Below are positions 33,150 to 41,744 of a DNA stretch of 64,000 nucleotides, in pieces. Position 1 is the first letter of the stretch. Every line of letters starts with the position of its first letter. Under the pieces are notes generated by a model, which saw nothing but the letters and a program-made list of their open reading frames with translations, was not told the origin of the DNA and ran no database searches. Origin of the DNA: an uncultured Anaerolineae bacterium (GTDB lineage: Bacteria; Chloroflexota; Anaerolineae; J036; Brachytrichaceae); the NCBI GenBank assembly GCA_937959265.1, contig CALGMA010000005.1:124001-188000 (forward strand). The letters are read 5' to 3'. The translations under genes were made by a program, and so were the position numbers.

Positions 33150-34481
33150 ATGGCCGCAGATTTTTCATTTCATCACTACCGACCACGCGCACTCGAGATC
33201 ATAGACACGACGCTGCGCGAAGGACAACAGTCGTCGCTGCTGCACGACCACTACAAATATTTCTTCACCACCACCGATAAGCAGGAGATCACGCGCAGCT
33301 TGATCCTCTACGGCGTGAAGTTCATCGAATTATTCGCGCCAAACGTCAGCGCGCAGGAAGCCGAGGACTGGCAGGCGATTAAAGTCGTGCGCGATGAGCT
33401 GATCACGCAGAAGGGCTATACGTTCTTGCTCGCACATGTGCGCTGCCATCCGGCCGATGTAGAGGCCGCCATCCACGCCGGCGCCGACGGACTGAACATG
33501 TATATCGGCACCTCAGACGCCTCGCGCAACTTCAACCATGGCCACGGCTTGGAAGAGATCGCCCGACGCGCGCGCGCGCTCATCGAAGATTTGCGGCGCG
33601 ATTACCCGCACCTAGTGCTGCGCTTCAGCGGCGAGGACGCCTTTCGCACGCGCGAGGCCGACCTGTTCCGCGTCTATGACCAGGTGGTCGAGTGCGTGGA
33701 CCGCTTGGGCACGCCGGATACAGTCGGTGTCGCTACGCCGACAACCGTCGCACAACGTGTGCAAGCGCTGCGCGCGCGCTACCCCAAGGTCGCGCTGGAG
33801 GGCCACTTCCATGATGATCGTGGATTCGCGCTGATCAACGCGCTCGAAGCAGCGCGAGCCGGCATGCAGTACATTCAGACCACGCTGCTAGGGATCGGCG
33901 AGCGCAGCGGCATTACCAGTATGACAGCGCTGCTGTTCAACCTGTTCATAGACCGCGAATACGATCGGCTAGAGGGCTATCACCTGCGCGGCTCGTATCC
34001 GATCAACGTCATGATGGCCGACAAGCTGCGCAAGCTCGTGCCCTCGAAGGAGCCGGTGAGCTTGACCAACCGCACTCACGCCGCCGGCGTTCACCAAAAG
34101 GGGATGCTCAACAGCAGCCAGACATACGAAGCGCACCCGCTCGACCAGTTCGGCGTGACCGAGTCGGAGATCCTGCTCGGACCACTCAGCGGATGGAACA
34201 TCATCCATTACTTCCTTAAAGAGATTTGCAGTTTCGAGATTGACGAAGCGACGGCCAAAGCGATCTCCGCGGAGTTCAAAAACCGCATCTACAACATCGC
34301 ACCCGGGGCCTCGCCCGCCGACTTGCTCATCCGTATCGCGCAAGAAGAGTTCGGCCTGCGCTCCCTGCAGGTGCCTGAGCAGTTCCGACATGCCGTGGCG
34401 CAGAACCTGACCGACGCCTCGACGCAGGAAATCGGCGAGGTCCGGCACGCCAGCGGCGTCATCCTTCGCACGCGCCAATGA
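33150..34481 (+). CDS. Homocitrate synthase
   Basis: A 443-residue DRE-TIM metallolyase: ALEIIDTTLREGQQSSLL (catalytic Arg and metal Asp), FIELFAPNVSAQEA, LAHVRCHPADVEAAIHAG, LRFSGEDAFR, VGVATPTTVAQRV, EGHFHDDRGFALINAL (metal His pair), LLGIGERSGITSM. HRTHAAGVHQKGMLNSSQTYE-type sequence (NRTHAAGVHQKGML) supplies the second His motif. It joins acetyl-CoA and 2-oxoglutarate, the first step of the aminoadipate route. The protein is longer than the Thermus enzyme by an extra C-terminal domain (from about 370) that may serve regulation. Its presence makes lysine the main product of the cluster. Confidence 0.85.
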   Translation: MAADFSFHHYRPRALEIIDTTLREGQQSSLLHDHYKYFFTTTDKQEITRSLILYGVKFIELFAPNVSAQEAEDWQAIKVVRDELITQKGYTFLLAHVRCHPADVEAAIHAGADGLNMYIGTSDASRNFNHGHGLEEIARRARALIEDLRRDYPHLVLRFSGEDAFRTREADLFRVYDQVVECVDRLGTPDTVGVATPTTVAQRVQALRARYPKVALEGHFHDDRGFALINALEAARAGMQYIQTTLLGIGERSGITSMTALLFNLFIDREYDRLEGYHLRGSYPINVMMADKLRKLVPSKEPVSLTNRTHAAGVHQKGMLNSSQTYEAHPLDQFGVTESEILLGPLSGWNIIHYFLKEICSFEIDEATAKAISAEFKNRIYNIAPGASPADLLIRIAQEEFGLRSLQVPEQFRHAVAQNLTDASTQEIGEVRHASGVILRTRQ

Positions 34482-34567
34482 GAGGTGGATCGGGCCTCAT
34501 ACGTAACCATCTCGCGATTTCCCTTTTTCCGGCTTATGGAATAAGCTTGCCACCGGAGCTATTCAAC

Positions 34568-36988
34568 ATGGAACGCACCCCTGCTCGCCATCTCATTGCG
34601 GCCGTCGCTGCATCAATGAGCCTGATTTTGCTGGCGGCACCTATTCGAGCCGACATCGCGCCGCCGGAACAGGCGCCAGGCAGCAACATCCAACCCGAAG
34701 GAGCGACGCGGGTGCAGATGGCCGCGGAGCGCGTCACAATCGAAGTGTTGCGCGTCAAAGGCGCGCGCAACACCGGGTTGCCGGTTGCTAACGTCGTCGC
34801 CTCGTTCACCATGCGTAACACCGGCAACGCCGCCGAAACGATGACCGTGCGCTTCCCATTGAGCGATCTCAGCGGCTGGGGAGACGGCTTTGGCGGCCAT
34901 CCGGAGATCGAACAGGTGACCATTGCGGTCAACGGCAAGCGTACGCCAACTCGGGTCGTCACCATCCCGAATCCCAGAGGCGAGTCGGAGCCACCGGTTC
35001 GATGGGCAGCGTTCGACGTCACCTTCCCGCCTGGCGAGGATGTCGTCATTGATGTCCAGTACATCTTGCAATCCACAGGCTATATGCCTTATGGCAGATT
35101 CAAATACATCCTGGAAACTGGCGCCGGCTGGCATGGGCCCATCGGCCTGGCCGCGTTCGTTTTGAAACTTCCCTACCCCGCAAATGAGGAGAACGTGGTG
35201 CTTGGCCGATCTACACCAGGCGGTCAGTTATTCGGAGACGAAGTGCGATGGACTTTCAAAGATATCGAACCTACCGAGCAGGATAATTTCTACGTGACGG
35301 TGCTGGCGCCGAGCGTCTGGGAACACATTCTAGAAGCGCGTCGGCAAACGGAGGCAAAGCCAAGGAGCGCTGCAGCCTGGCGCGAACTGGCTCAGGCCTA
35401 CCTGAGTGCGATCTACGGCAAATATGACGTAGAAATCGGAGCGAATTTCATCCCCTTGATCGAAGAAGCCTATCGGCGCGCACAAGAGAACGACCCAACT
35501 TCGGCGCAGCTCCATGCAGAATGGGCGCAGGCGCTGCTCACTTTGTACCCACCTATCTTTGAACTCGACCCAAGCATCGTCGAGAGGATCTTCGCCGCGC
35601 TCAAGGCTGCCTTCGAGCGTGACCCGAGCAATCCACTGGCGCAGAAGGTGTTATCGGACATTCGGGATTGGCTCGCGCGGCGCGCCGAGTCCACCGGCGC
35701 AGAGGCCGAGACAGCAAAGAAACAACTCGAAGCACTCGATCAAATTGTCCGAGAGACGGGGGTAGATCAATTCGCGGCGACACCGACGGCCACATCGTCC
35801 CCCAGATTGCCGGATGCGATGGCGACGCCTGCCACACCGGAAGCCACGCCGACCGCTGAGGCCATCCCTCCTGCCACCGAACCCATCGCGTCGTCCACCA
35901 TCGCGACATCCACCACCGAGGCCGGCCTCGTGATCACTTCGACCGCCATCAGCACGGCTACGACAACGCTGACCGATACGGCGACGTCACGGCCAGTCGT
36001 GGTCGTCATCGTTCAAGAGTCTCGCGCCGTCACGGAAACGGCAGACATCGCCGACACAGTTCCAACGACGGTGACAGAGACAAGCGTGACCACCATTGTC
36101 ACAACGACCACACCCAGTGAAGCCGCGCCGGCTATTGGTGTCGTCATCACCGCGACCATCGCCACAACGACCACGAAGGCAATGGATGAGACCGGTGCAA
36201 TCAAGCTAGAGTTGCCGGGTGTCATTACAAGCACGACCGTGACAACGGCAACGACCGAAGCCAGTCCACTCATCCCCACCCAGCCGGCAACTGCAACGGT
36301 GATCGTCGCTCAGACAACCATTTCGCCGACCATCAAGATGACGCGCTCCACCGAGACAGGCGAACCCACCCCGGTGGAGACTAACGTGACATCTTCGGTC
36401 GTAAGCACAGCGACGACCAGCATTGCCAAACCAGGCGCGCTGCCCAGCACGTCTATCATCACGCAAACAGAAGTAGTCACGACGATGATCGAACCCGCGC
36501 GTACCAAAGGCGCGCCGCCGGTCATCAGCATTATTACAGAGACGACCGTTATCACGACCACCGTAGACTCATCTGGTGTGATTACGCCAGGAATGCCGGT
36601 TATCGTGATCACAACCAGCGCGCCGCCTGCACCACTCGCAACAACGCAAGTGGTCGTCACAGACACACCCGAACCGGTAGCTACGCCGGTTATGCCACCA
36701 ACACAGGAAGCCATAGTCGTCACAGAGGCGCCAACGCCGGTTTATACATCCGAAGCAACACCGGCCGTGCAGGAGACGACGGCGCCAGCTGCTGGCCAGG
36801 GCGAAGAACCCGCTATCTGGCTCGCGCTCCTGCTGACCTACATCGCCGGGGGTGCAGCCGTGTATGGCATCCACAGCTTGATGATCCAGCGCGACCGTAA
36901 ACGCGCTGCGCAGCACGCCGAGAGTCAAAACCAGATTTCAGAGCAAGCGACGGATTCGACTGCGGATCAAACATCTACAGACTCATGA
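34568..36988 (+). CDS. Surface protein with Thr/Val-rich stalk and C-terminal membrane anchor
   Basis: The ATG at 34568 gives 806 residues. A signal peptide (AAVAASMSLILLAAPIRA) leads to a beta-rich N-terminal domain (to about 280) with ASFTMRNTGNAAETMTVRFPL, resembling DUF4424-like ectodomains. A helical TPR-like part follows (about 300-400: AAWRELAQAYLSAIYGKY, AEWAQALLTLYPP). Residues about 410-740 are a low-complexity stalk of TTT, VITTT, TATT and Pro, and a single TM (WLALLLTYIAGGAAVYGIHSL, about 750-772) precedes a basic cytoplasmic tail. The stalk would hold the head away from the cell and is a likely O-glycosylation target (inference). Function unknown. Confidence 0.75.
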   Translation: MERTPARHLIAAVAASMSLILLAAPIRADIAPPEQAPGSNIQPEGATRVQMAAERVTIEVLRVKGARNTGLPVANVVASFTMRNTGNAAETMTVRFPLSDLSGWGDGFGGHPEIEQVTIAVNGKRTPTRVVTIPNPRGESEPPVRWAAFDVTFPPGEDVVIDVQYILQSTGYMPYGRFKYILETGAGWHGPIGLAAFVLKLPYPANEENVVLGRSTPGGQLFGDEVRWTFKDIEPTEQDNFYVTVLAPSVWEHILEARRQTEAKPRSAAAWRELAQAYLSAIYGKYDVEIGANFIPLIEEAYRRAQENDPTSAQLHAEWAQALLTLYPPIFELDPSIVERIFAALKAAFERDPSNPLAQKVLSDIRDWLARRAESTGAEAETAKKQLEALDQIVRETGVDQFAATPTATSSPRLPDAMATPATPEATPTAEAIPPATEPIASSTIATSTTEAGLVITSTAISTATTTLTDTATSRPVVVVIVQESRAVTETADIADTVPTTVTETSVTTIVTTTTPSEAAPAIGVVITATIATTTTKAMDETGAIKLELPGVITSTTVTTATTEASPLIPTQPATATVIVAQTTISPTIKMTRSTETGEPTPVETNVTSSVVSTATTSIAKPGALPSTSIITQTEVVTTMIEPARTKGAPPVISIITETTVITTTVDSSGVITPGMPVIVITTSAPPAPLATTQVVVTDTPEPVATPVMPPTQEAIVVTEAPTPVYTSEATPAVQETTAPAAGQGEEPAIWLALLLTYIAGGAAVYGIHSLMIQRDRKRAAQHAESQNQISEQATDSTADQTSTDS

Positions 36989-37102
36989 ATCTGTCTGGAT
37001 GGCGTTCACCATCAACGACTCCGCGATGCGCGAGGGGATCGCAGAGGAATGGGAAGGACCTATCGCGCAGCGATGCAGCTTTGATCCTCGTCCAGAGTAA
37101 TC

Positions 37103-37786
37103 TCAGGTCGCCTGCAAATCACGCAGCGCGGCTGCACCACGAATCACCGGTCCATGACCGACGACGACAATCTCCGCGCCAAGCGCAGCCTGCTCCCGTA
37201 TGCTCTGCAGGCCGCGCGCATAGTTCCACGTCACCGGCCCATCCACGAAGCGCAGCTTGCCACCCATCGCGTTGAGGGAGTCGCCGGCAAACAACAACTT
37301 GCAAGCCGGCATGTAGAACGAAATGTGATCCGGCGTGTGCCCCGGCGAGGCAACGACCGTTAACCCGCCCAGGATGGGCAACACTTGCCCAGGCGCAAGA
37401 ATCCCATCCACCGAAGTCGGCGCCATCGGCATCAAGCGGCCGAACAAACTGAACGCTCCGCGAACCAGAGCGTTGCCACGCACCTCGCGCGACATGACAC
37501 CGCGCACCATCGCTGCGGCTTCACCCGCACTGGTATAGACGCGCGCACCGGTCGCCTGGCGCAGCGCGTTTGCGTCGCCATAGTGATCCGGATCGGCATG
37601 GGTGATGAGGATACGGCGAAGATCCTCCGGTCGTCTGTTCAACTGCGCGATGGCGCGCAACACAAGACCTGCGCCGCTGCCGGCAACGCCGGCATCCACC
37701 AGCGTCAATGCCTCCAGTTCAGCGATGAGGTATAGATTGACGAATCGGCTGTTGAGCTGGTAGACGCCGGGGATGACCTCGATCAT
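37103..37786 (-). CDS. Metallo-beta-lactamase-fold hydrolase
   Basis: A 227-residue MBL-fold protein starting PGVYQLNSRFVNLYLIAE. The metal motif is ILITHADPDHYGDANAL, a THxDxDH form of HxHxDH in which the first His pair is His-Asp. Later ligands are the His of VVASPGHTPDHISFYM, the Asp in LLFAGDSLN, and the His of VVVGHGPVI. Relatives include glyoxalase II-like and lactonase-like enzymes; substrate cannot be told. Its start overlaps the stop of the chorismate-mutase-like gene by four bases, so the two are co-translated. Confidence 0.87.
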   Translation of the reverse strand: MIEVIPGVYQLNSRFVNLYLIAELEALTLVDAGVAGSGAGLVLRAIAQLNRRPEDLRRILITHADPDHYGDANALRQATGARVYTSAGEAAAMVRGVMSREVRGNALVRGAFSLFGRLMPMAPTSVDGILAPGQVLPILGGLTVVASPGHTPDHISFYMPACKLLFAGDSLNAMGGKLRFVDGPVTWNYARGLQSIREQAALGAEIVVVGHGPVIRGAAALRDLQAT

Positions 37787-38487
37787 GATACTTGGGGTTG
37801 GTCGCGCAGCGCAGCAACCTGCTGAAGAAAACGCACCTCCAAATCAAGCGTTTGCTCGATCATCCAGCGGAAGACCTCAGCGATCAGATCCGCGCTCAGC
37901 GCGTAGCGCTGCGCTGCGTCGCGCGCCTGCGCGATGACGCTACTTTCGCGCTGTAGGTCACGCAAGACTGCGCGCAGCGCATGAGGCTGATCGGCCAGTT
38001 GCAACACAGATGAATCGCGCTCCAGCTTGGAATAGGCGACGAACGCGCCGAGGTAGATGCGCTCGTTGATGCGCGCTAACAGATCGGCGTCGGCGTAGGC
38101 AGTCTCGCCATAGTAGTGCGGATCATCGCCAGACCGGCACAGACGGGGCAGAATCGAGACGTAGAAGCGAATGAGCTGGTCGCGCGGCGGAGGAGCAATC
38201 GCCGGCAGACGCGGCAGATCGAGCTTACGGCGCACCGGCGACGGAGCCACTACCTCGGGCATCAACGGATGTTGGTCGGGCACATCGAAGCGGCCCAGCG
38301 AGGCGTGATAACGCTCCAACCCTTCCAGCGACCATTCCATCAGCGAGATACCAGGCCGGCCTTCGATTGGGATCGCGCCGGGCGTATAGACCGCCTCGTT
38401 CAAGACGAACCACGAGCGATCCTTGAAGCGGCCAACGATCTGCTCGTTCAGTCGGTCGAGTTTGGCGCGCAATTCGGCGAGGTCCAT
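37783..38487 (-). CDS. Chorismate-mutase-like (AroQ-type) protein
   Basis: A 234-residue mainly helical protein. The N-terminal LAELRAKLDRLNEQIVGRFKDRSWF resembles helix 1 of AroQ chorismate mutases (LR..ID.ID..I...L..R), and the C-terminal half (DADLLARINERIYLGAFVAYSKL to ADLIAEVFRWMIEQTLDLEVRFL) has the Arg, Lys and Gln/Glu spacing of helices 2-3. The middle (about 60-125) is not recognised. Monofunctional mutases of this larger, eukaryote-like type occur in a few bacterial phyla. The assignment is family-level; it lies just downstream of lepA and upstream of the MBL gene. Confidence 0.55.
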   Translation of the reverse strand: MDLAELRAKLDRLNEQIVGRFKDRSWFVLNEAVYTPGAIPIEGRPGISLMEWSLEGLERYHASLGRFDVPDQHPLMPEVVAPSPVRRKLDLPRLPAIAPPPRDQLIRFYVSILPRLCRSGDDPHYYGETAYADADLLARINERIYLGAFVAYSKLERDSSVLQLADQPHALRAVLRDLQRESSVIAQARDAAQRYALSADLIAEVFRWMIEQTLDLEVRFLQQVAALRDQPQVS

Positions 38488-38496
38488 GCAGGAAGT

Positions 38497-40335
38497 TTAC
38501 TCTTCCAGCTTGAGCATGGCCATGAAGGCTTCTTGCGGAATTTCGACCGCACCAAACATCTTCATGCGCTTCTTGCCCTCTTTCTGCTTTTCGAGCAGCT
38601 TACGCTTGCGTGTGATGTCGCCGCCATAGCACTTGGCCAACACGTCTTTGCGCAACGCCGGCTTGGTCTCACGGGCGATGATCTTCGCGCCGATGGCTGC
38701 CTGGATTGGCACCTCGAACATCTGGCGGGGGATGACTTCTTTGATCTTCTTGGTCAACGCGCTGCCGCGCTGCTGCGCCTGGTCGCGATGGACGATCATG
38801 GCCATGCTATCGAGCGGCTCGCCGTTAATGAGAATGTCCATCTTGACCAGATCGCCGCTGCGATAGCCGTCAAAGTGATAGTCGAGCGAGGCATAGCCGC
38901 GGGTGACGCTCTTGAGCTTATCGTAGAAGTCCACGATCATCTCGGCCAGCGGCATGTTGTATTTCAACATCACGCGGTTGGCATCGAGATATTCCATCGT
39001 CTCGCTCACCCCACGGCGCTTCGTCACCAACTCCATGATCGGGCCGATGTATTCCTTCGGCGTGAAGATCTCGATCTTCATCCACGGCTCGCGCATCTCG
39101 GCCAGCCGAGATGGATCGGGCATGTCAGCCGGGCGATCCACCCTGATCACCTCACCATTGGTAAGCACGGCCTCATACTCCACGCTCGGCGCAGTCACCA
39201 CCACATCCAGGTTGTATTCACGTTCCAGCCGCTCCTGGATGATCTCCATGTGGAACAGGCCGAGGAAGCCAACACGGAAGCCGAAGCCCAGCGCAGCGCT
39301 GTTCTCCGGTTCGAAGGTCAGCGAAGCGTCATTCAGCTGAAGCTTCTCTAACGCATCACGCAATAGCGGGTAGTCATCAGTGTAGGTGGGAAAGATGCCG
39401 GCAAACACCATGGGCTTGGCCGGTTTGTAGCCTTGCAGCGGCTCCGCCGGCCGTACCGCATCCAACATAGTGTCACCTACGCGACACTCGCGCACGCTCT
39501 TGAAGCCGGTGGCGATGTAACCTACCTCGCCGGCGCTCAGTTCGCCGACCACGGTCATGCGCGGGGAGAACGTGCCGATCTCAATCGCTTCGCAGGCCGC
39601 GCCGGTGGCAGCCATGCGCAGCTTGGTTTTCATGTTCACCCGACCGTTGACGATACGCACATAGGCGATCACGCCCTTGTAGGAATCGTAATGCGAGTCG
39701 AAGATCAACGCCTGCAGAGGCGCATCGGGGTTGCCCGCAGGCGGCGGCACCTCGCGCACCACGCGCTCCAACACCGCTTTGATGCCGATGCCTTCCTTGG
39801 CAGAAATGCGCAAAATGTGCGCTGGGTCATCGCCCAGCAAGTTGCCCACTTCCTGTGCCACCTCATCCGGCCGGGCGTGCGGCAGATCAATCTTGTTGAT
39901 GACGGGAATGACGTGCAAGTTGGCTTCCAGAGCCAGATAGAGGTTGGCCAGGGTTTGTGCCTCGATGCCCTGCGAGGCATCCACGACGAGCAACGCGCCC
40001 TCGCAAGCGTTGAGGGCACGGCTAACCTCGTAGGTAAAGTCCACGTGACCGGGCGTGTCAATCAGGTTGATCTCGTAGGTTTGTCCGTCGTCCGCCTGGT
40101 ACGTCATGCGCACGGCCGATGCCTTGATCGTCACTCCCTTCTCGCGCTCGATGTCCATCGAATCGAGCACTTGCTCCTGCATCTCGCGCTTGCTGATCGT
40201 GCCGGTAAATTCCAACAGGCGATCGGCCAGCGTGCTCTTGCCATGATCCACATGGGCGATGATGCAAAAGTTGCGGATACGGCCGAGCGCATTGGTGGTC
40301 GAATCCGGCACGGCGTTCGTTACAATATTTGTCAT
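38497..40335 (-). CDS. lepA: Elongation factor 4 (LepA), translational GTPase
   Basis: The ATG at 40335 gives 612 residues; the frame is open further upstream, but family alignment begins at [21 protein letters not shown]. GTPase motifs are AHVDHGKST (G1), [12 protein letters not shown] (G2), DTPGHVDF (G3) and NKIDLPHA (G4). The C-terminal domain with [17 protein letters not shown] is diagnostic for LepA and separates it from EF-G. It back-translocates or remodels stalled ribosomes. A TATAAT -10-like box lies on the minus strand at 40357-40362, 21 bases before the start. Confidence 0.97.
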   Translation of the reverse strand: MTNIVTNAVPDSTTNALGRIRNFCIIAHVDHGKSTLADRLLEFTGTISKREMQEQVLDSMDIEREKGVTIKASAVRMTYQADDGQTYEINLIDTPGHVDFTYEVSRALNACEGALLVVDASQGIEAQTLANLYLALEANLHVIPVINKIDLPHARPDEVAQEVGNLLGDDPAHILRISAKEGIGIKAVLERVVREVPPPAGNPDAPLQALIFDSHYDSYKGVIAYVRIVNGRVNMKTKLRMAATGAACEAIEIGTFSPRMTVVGELSAGEVGYIATGFKSVRECRVGDTMLDAVRPAEPLQGYKPAKPMVFAGIFPTYTDDYPLLRDALEKLQLNDASLTFEPENSAALGFGFRVGFLGLFHMEIIQERLEREYNLDVVVTAPSVEYEAVLTNGEVIRVDRPADMPDPSRLAEMREPWMKIEIFTPKEYIGPIMELVTKRRGVSETMEYLDANRVMLKYNMPLAEMIVDFYDKLKSVTRGYASLDYHFDGYRSGDLVKMDILINGEPLDSMAMIVHRDQAQQRGSALTKKIKEVIPRQMFEVPIQAAIGAKIIARETKPALRKDVLAKCYGGDITRKRKLLEKQKEGKKRMKMFGAVEIPQEAFMAMLKLEE

Positions 40336-40356
40336 TACAACCCAACGTGTGGTTCG

Positions 40357-40362
40357 ATTATA
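40357..40362 (-). promoter_or_regulatory. TATAAT -10 element of lepA
   Basis: A consensus TATAAT on the minus strand, 21 bases upstream of the lepA ATG. The region 17 bases further upstream (CTAAAT) is a weak -35 match. The divergent hydrolase gene begins at 40434, so this 98-base gap serves both. Confidence 0.45.
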
Positions 40363-40433
40363 GGTCAGCAGCGCTGTGCATTTAGGAAGCCACGCGCGAG
40401 ACAGTGATCTACCTTTGAAGCACCCACTGAGCC

Positions 40434-41348
40434 ATGAGTCATCCGTATCCTGGTCCAATGCGGCCGGCACCACAGCTTGCGCCACACGCACGCACACTCA
40501 GGCTTCAATCGCCCGACAGCACCGTTCAGTACTTCGAGGCCGGCGCGCCTCATGCGCCGGCGATCATTCTGATTCATGGCCTGCAGGACGAGGCCGACAC
40601 CTGGCGACACGTCTTCGAGCACCTAGCGCAGACACATCGCGTCATCGCGCTCGACCTGCCGGGATTCGGGCGCAGCGACAAAGCGCGTCGCCGCTACAGC
40701 GTGCCGTTCTACACTCGTGTCATGCTGGGATTGATGGATGCGCTGAAAGTCGGCTATGCCACGCTGATCGGCAGCTCGCTCGGCGCGATGATTGCCGAAA
40801 CAATCGCCCTCACTCAACCAGCGCGAGTCTCCCGGCTGGTGCTGATCGGCGGCACGATCCATATCGTCGAGCGACCGGCCGCTGCTCCGCATAACCTCGT
40901 CCAGCTCCTGCGCCTGCCGGCGAACGACCGGCGCTACTTCGAGACGCTGCGCCAATCGCCGCAGGCGGCTTATGATTCGCTACGCCCCTACTACGCCAAC
41001 CTGGACAGCCTGCCGCAAACGGATCGCGACTTCCTGTTCCAACGCGTGAACGAGCGGGTGTGGGACGAAGCACAGCGCCTGGCTTCGCTGTCGGTGCAAA
41101 TGAACTTGGCGGTCTTCCTGGCGTTTCAAGGGCGCCGGCTGGCACAACTCATTCCAGCCAGCCCAATACCGACCACGGTGATATGGGGCGCAGAAGATCG
41201 GATTCTGCCGATTCGCAACGGGACGGCGCGAGCAGCACGACAACGCAACGCACGCTTCATTTGCATCGAAGCTGCAGGTCACCTACCACATCAGGAGAAA
41301 CCAGAGGGCTTCCTGCAAGCCATCGCGCAGGTCGCAAAAGCCAGGTGA
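40434..41348 (+). CDS. Alpha/beta hydrolase (epoxide-hydrolase/lipase-like)
   Basis: A 304-residue single-domain hydrolase: [22 protein letters not shown] (oxyanion hole), [17 protein letters not shown], the nucleophile elbow [14 protein letters not shown] with Ser, [12 protein letters not shown] (acid Asp), and the catalytic His in [17 protein letters not shown]. The cap domain lies at about 140-215. The closest general types are esterases, haloperoxidase-like and meta-cleavage hydrolases; substrate is unknown. It is divergent from lepA and isolated from other plus-strand genes. Confidence 0.85.
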   Translation: MSHPYPGPMRPAPQLAPHARTLRLQSPDSTVQYFEAGAPHAPAIILIHGLQDEADTWRHVFEHLAQTHRVIALDLPGFGRSDKARRRYSVPFYTRVMLGLMDALKVGYATLIGSSLGAMIAETIALTQPARVSRLVLIGGTIHIVERPAAAPHNLVQLLRLPANDRRYFETLRQSPQAAYDSLRPYYANLDSLPQTDRDFLFQRVNERVWDEAQRLASLSVQMNLAVFLAFQGRRLAQLIPASPIPTTVIWGAEDRILPIRNGTARAARQRNARFICIEAAGHLPHQEKPEGFLQAIAQVAKAR

Positions 41349-41380
41349 TGGCGCAGCGCAGGAGCCTAGAGAATGAACAC

Positions 41381-41716
41381 TTACGACGACGGCAGCAAGC
41401 CGCGCGGGCCTTCATCGGCCGAGCCGCGCGCGTCGGGGTCTTCGTCGTCGTCAAAACCGCTGCCCTCAAACCAGGCATCTATGCGCGCTTGCTCGCGCCC
41501 GGCATCGTAGCCAACGGCGAACATCGTTTTACACAGCGCGCGAATGACAATCTCGAACGCTTCGCGGGTGTCTTCTTTAGCAAAGTTCCAGGCGCGCTCC
41601 TCACCCTGCAATTGGAGGCGATCCACGTGCTCCATGATTTCGGGATCCACCAGCTCTTCAATGGGGGTGTCTCCCAGCACGTTCTCCAGCCATTTGGCGA
41701 AGTCAGATTGAGTCAT
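41381..41716 (-). CDS. Small acidic protein of unknown function
   Basis: A 111-residue protein (ATG at 41716) with a helical N-terminal part (MTQSDFAKWLENVLGDT, EIMEHVDRLQLQGEERAWNF) and an acidic C-terminus (FEGSGFDDDEDPDARGSADE). No family is recognised. It lies 28 bases downstream of the permease-MenA gene on the same strand. The protein-like composition, the ATG and good codon periodicity support it as real, but evidence is limited. Confidence 0.6.
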   Translation of the reverse strand: MTQSDFAKWLENVLGDTPIEELVDPEIMEHVDRLQLQGEERAWNFAKEDTREAFEIVIRALCKTMFAVGYDAGREQARIDAWFEGSGFDDDEDPDARGSADEGPRGLLPSS

Positions 41717-41744
41717 CGGTTACTCGCTGCCGGTCAATTGACGG

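Noticed and set aside
38116..39351. A 411-residue plus-strand frame
   Set aside because: It is antisense to lepA and the chorismate-mutase-like gene, both well supported.
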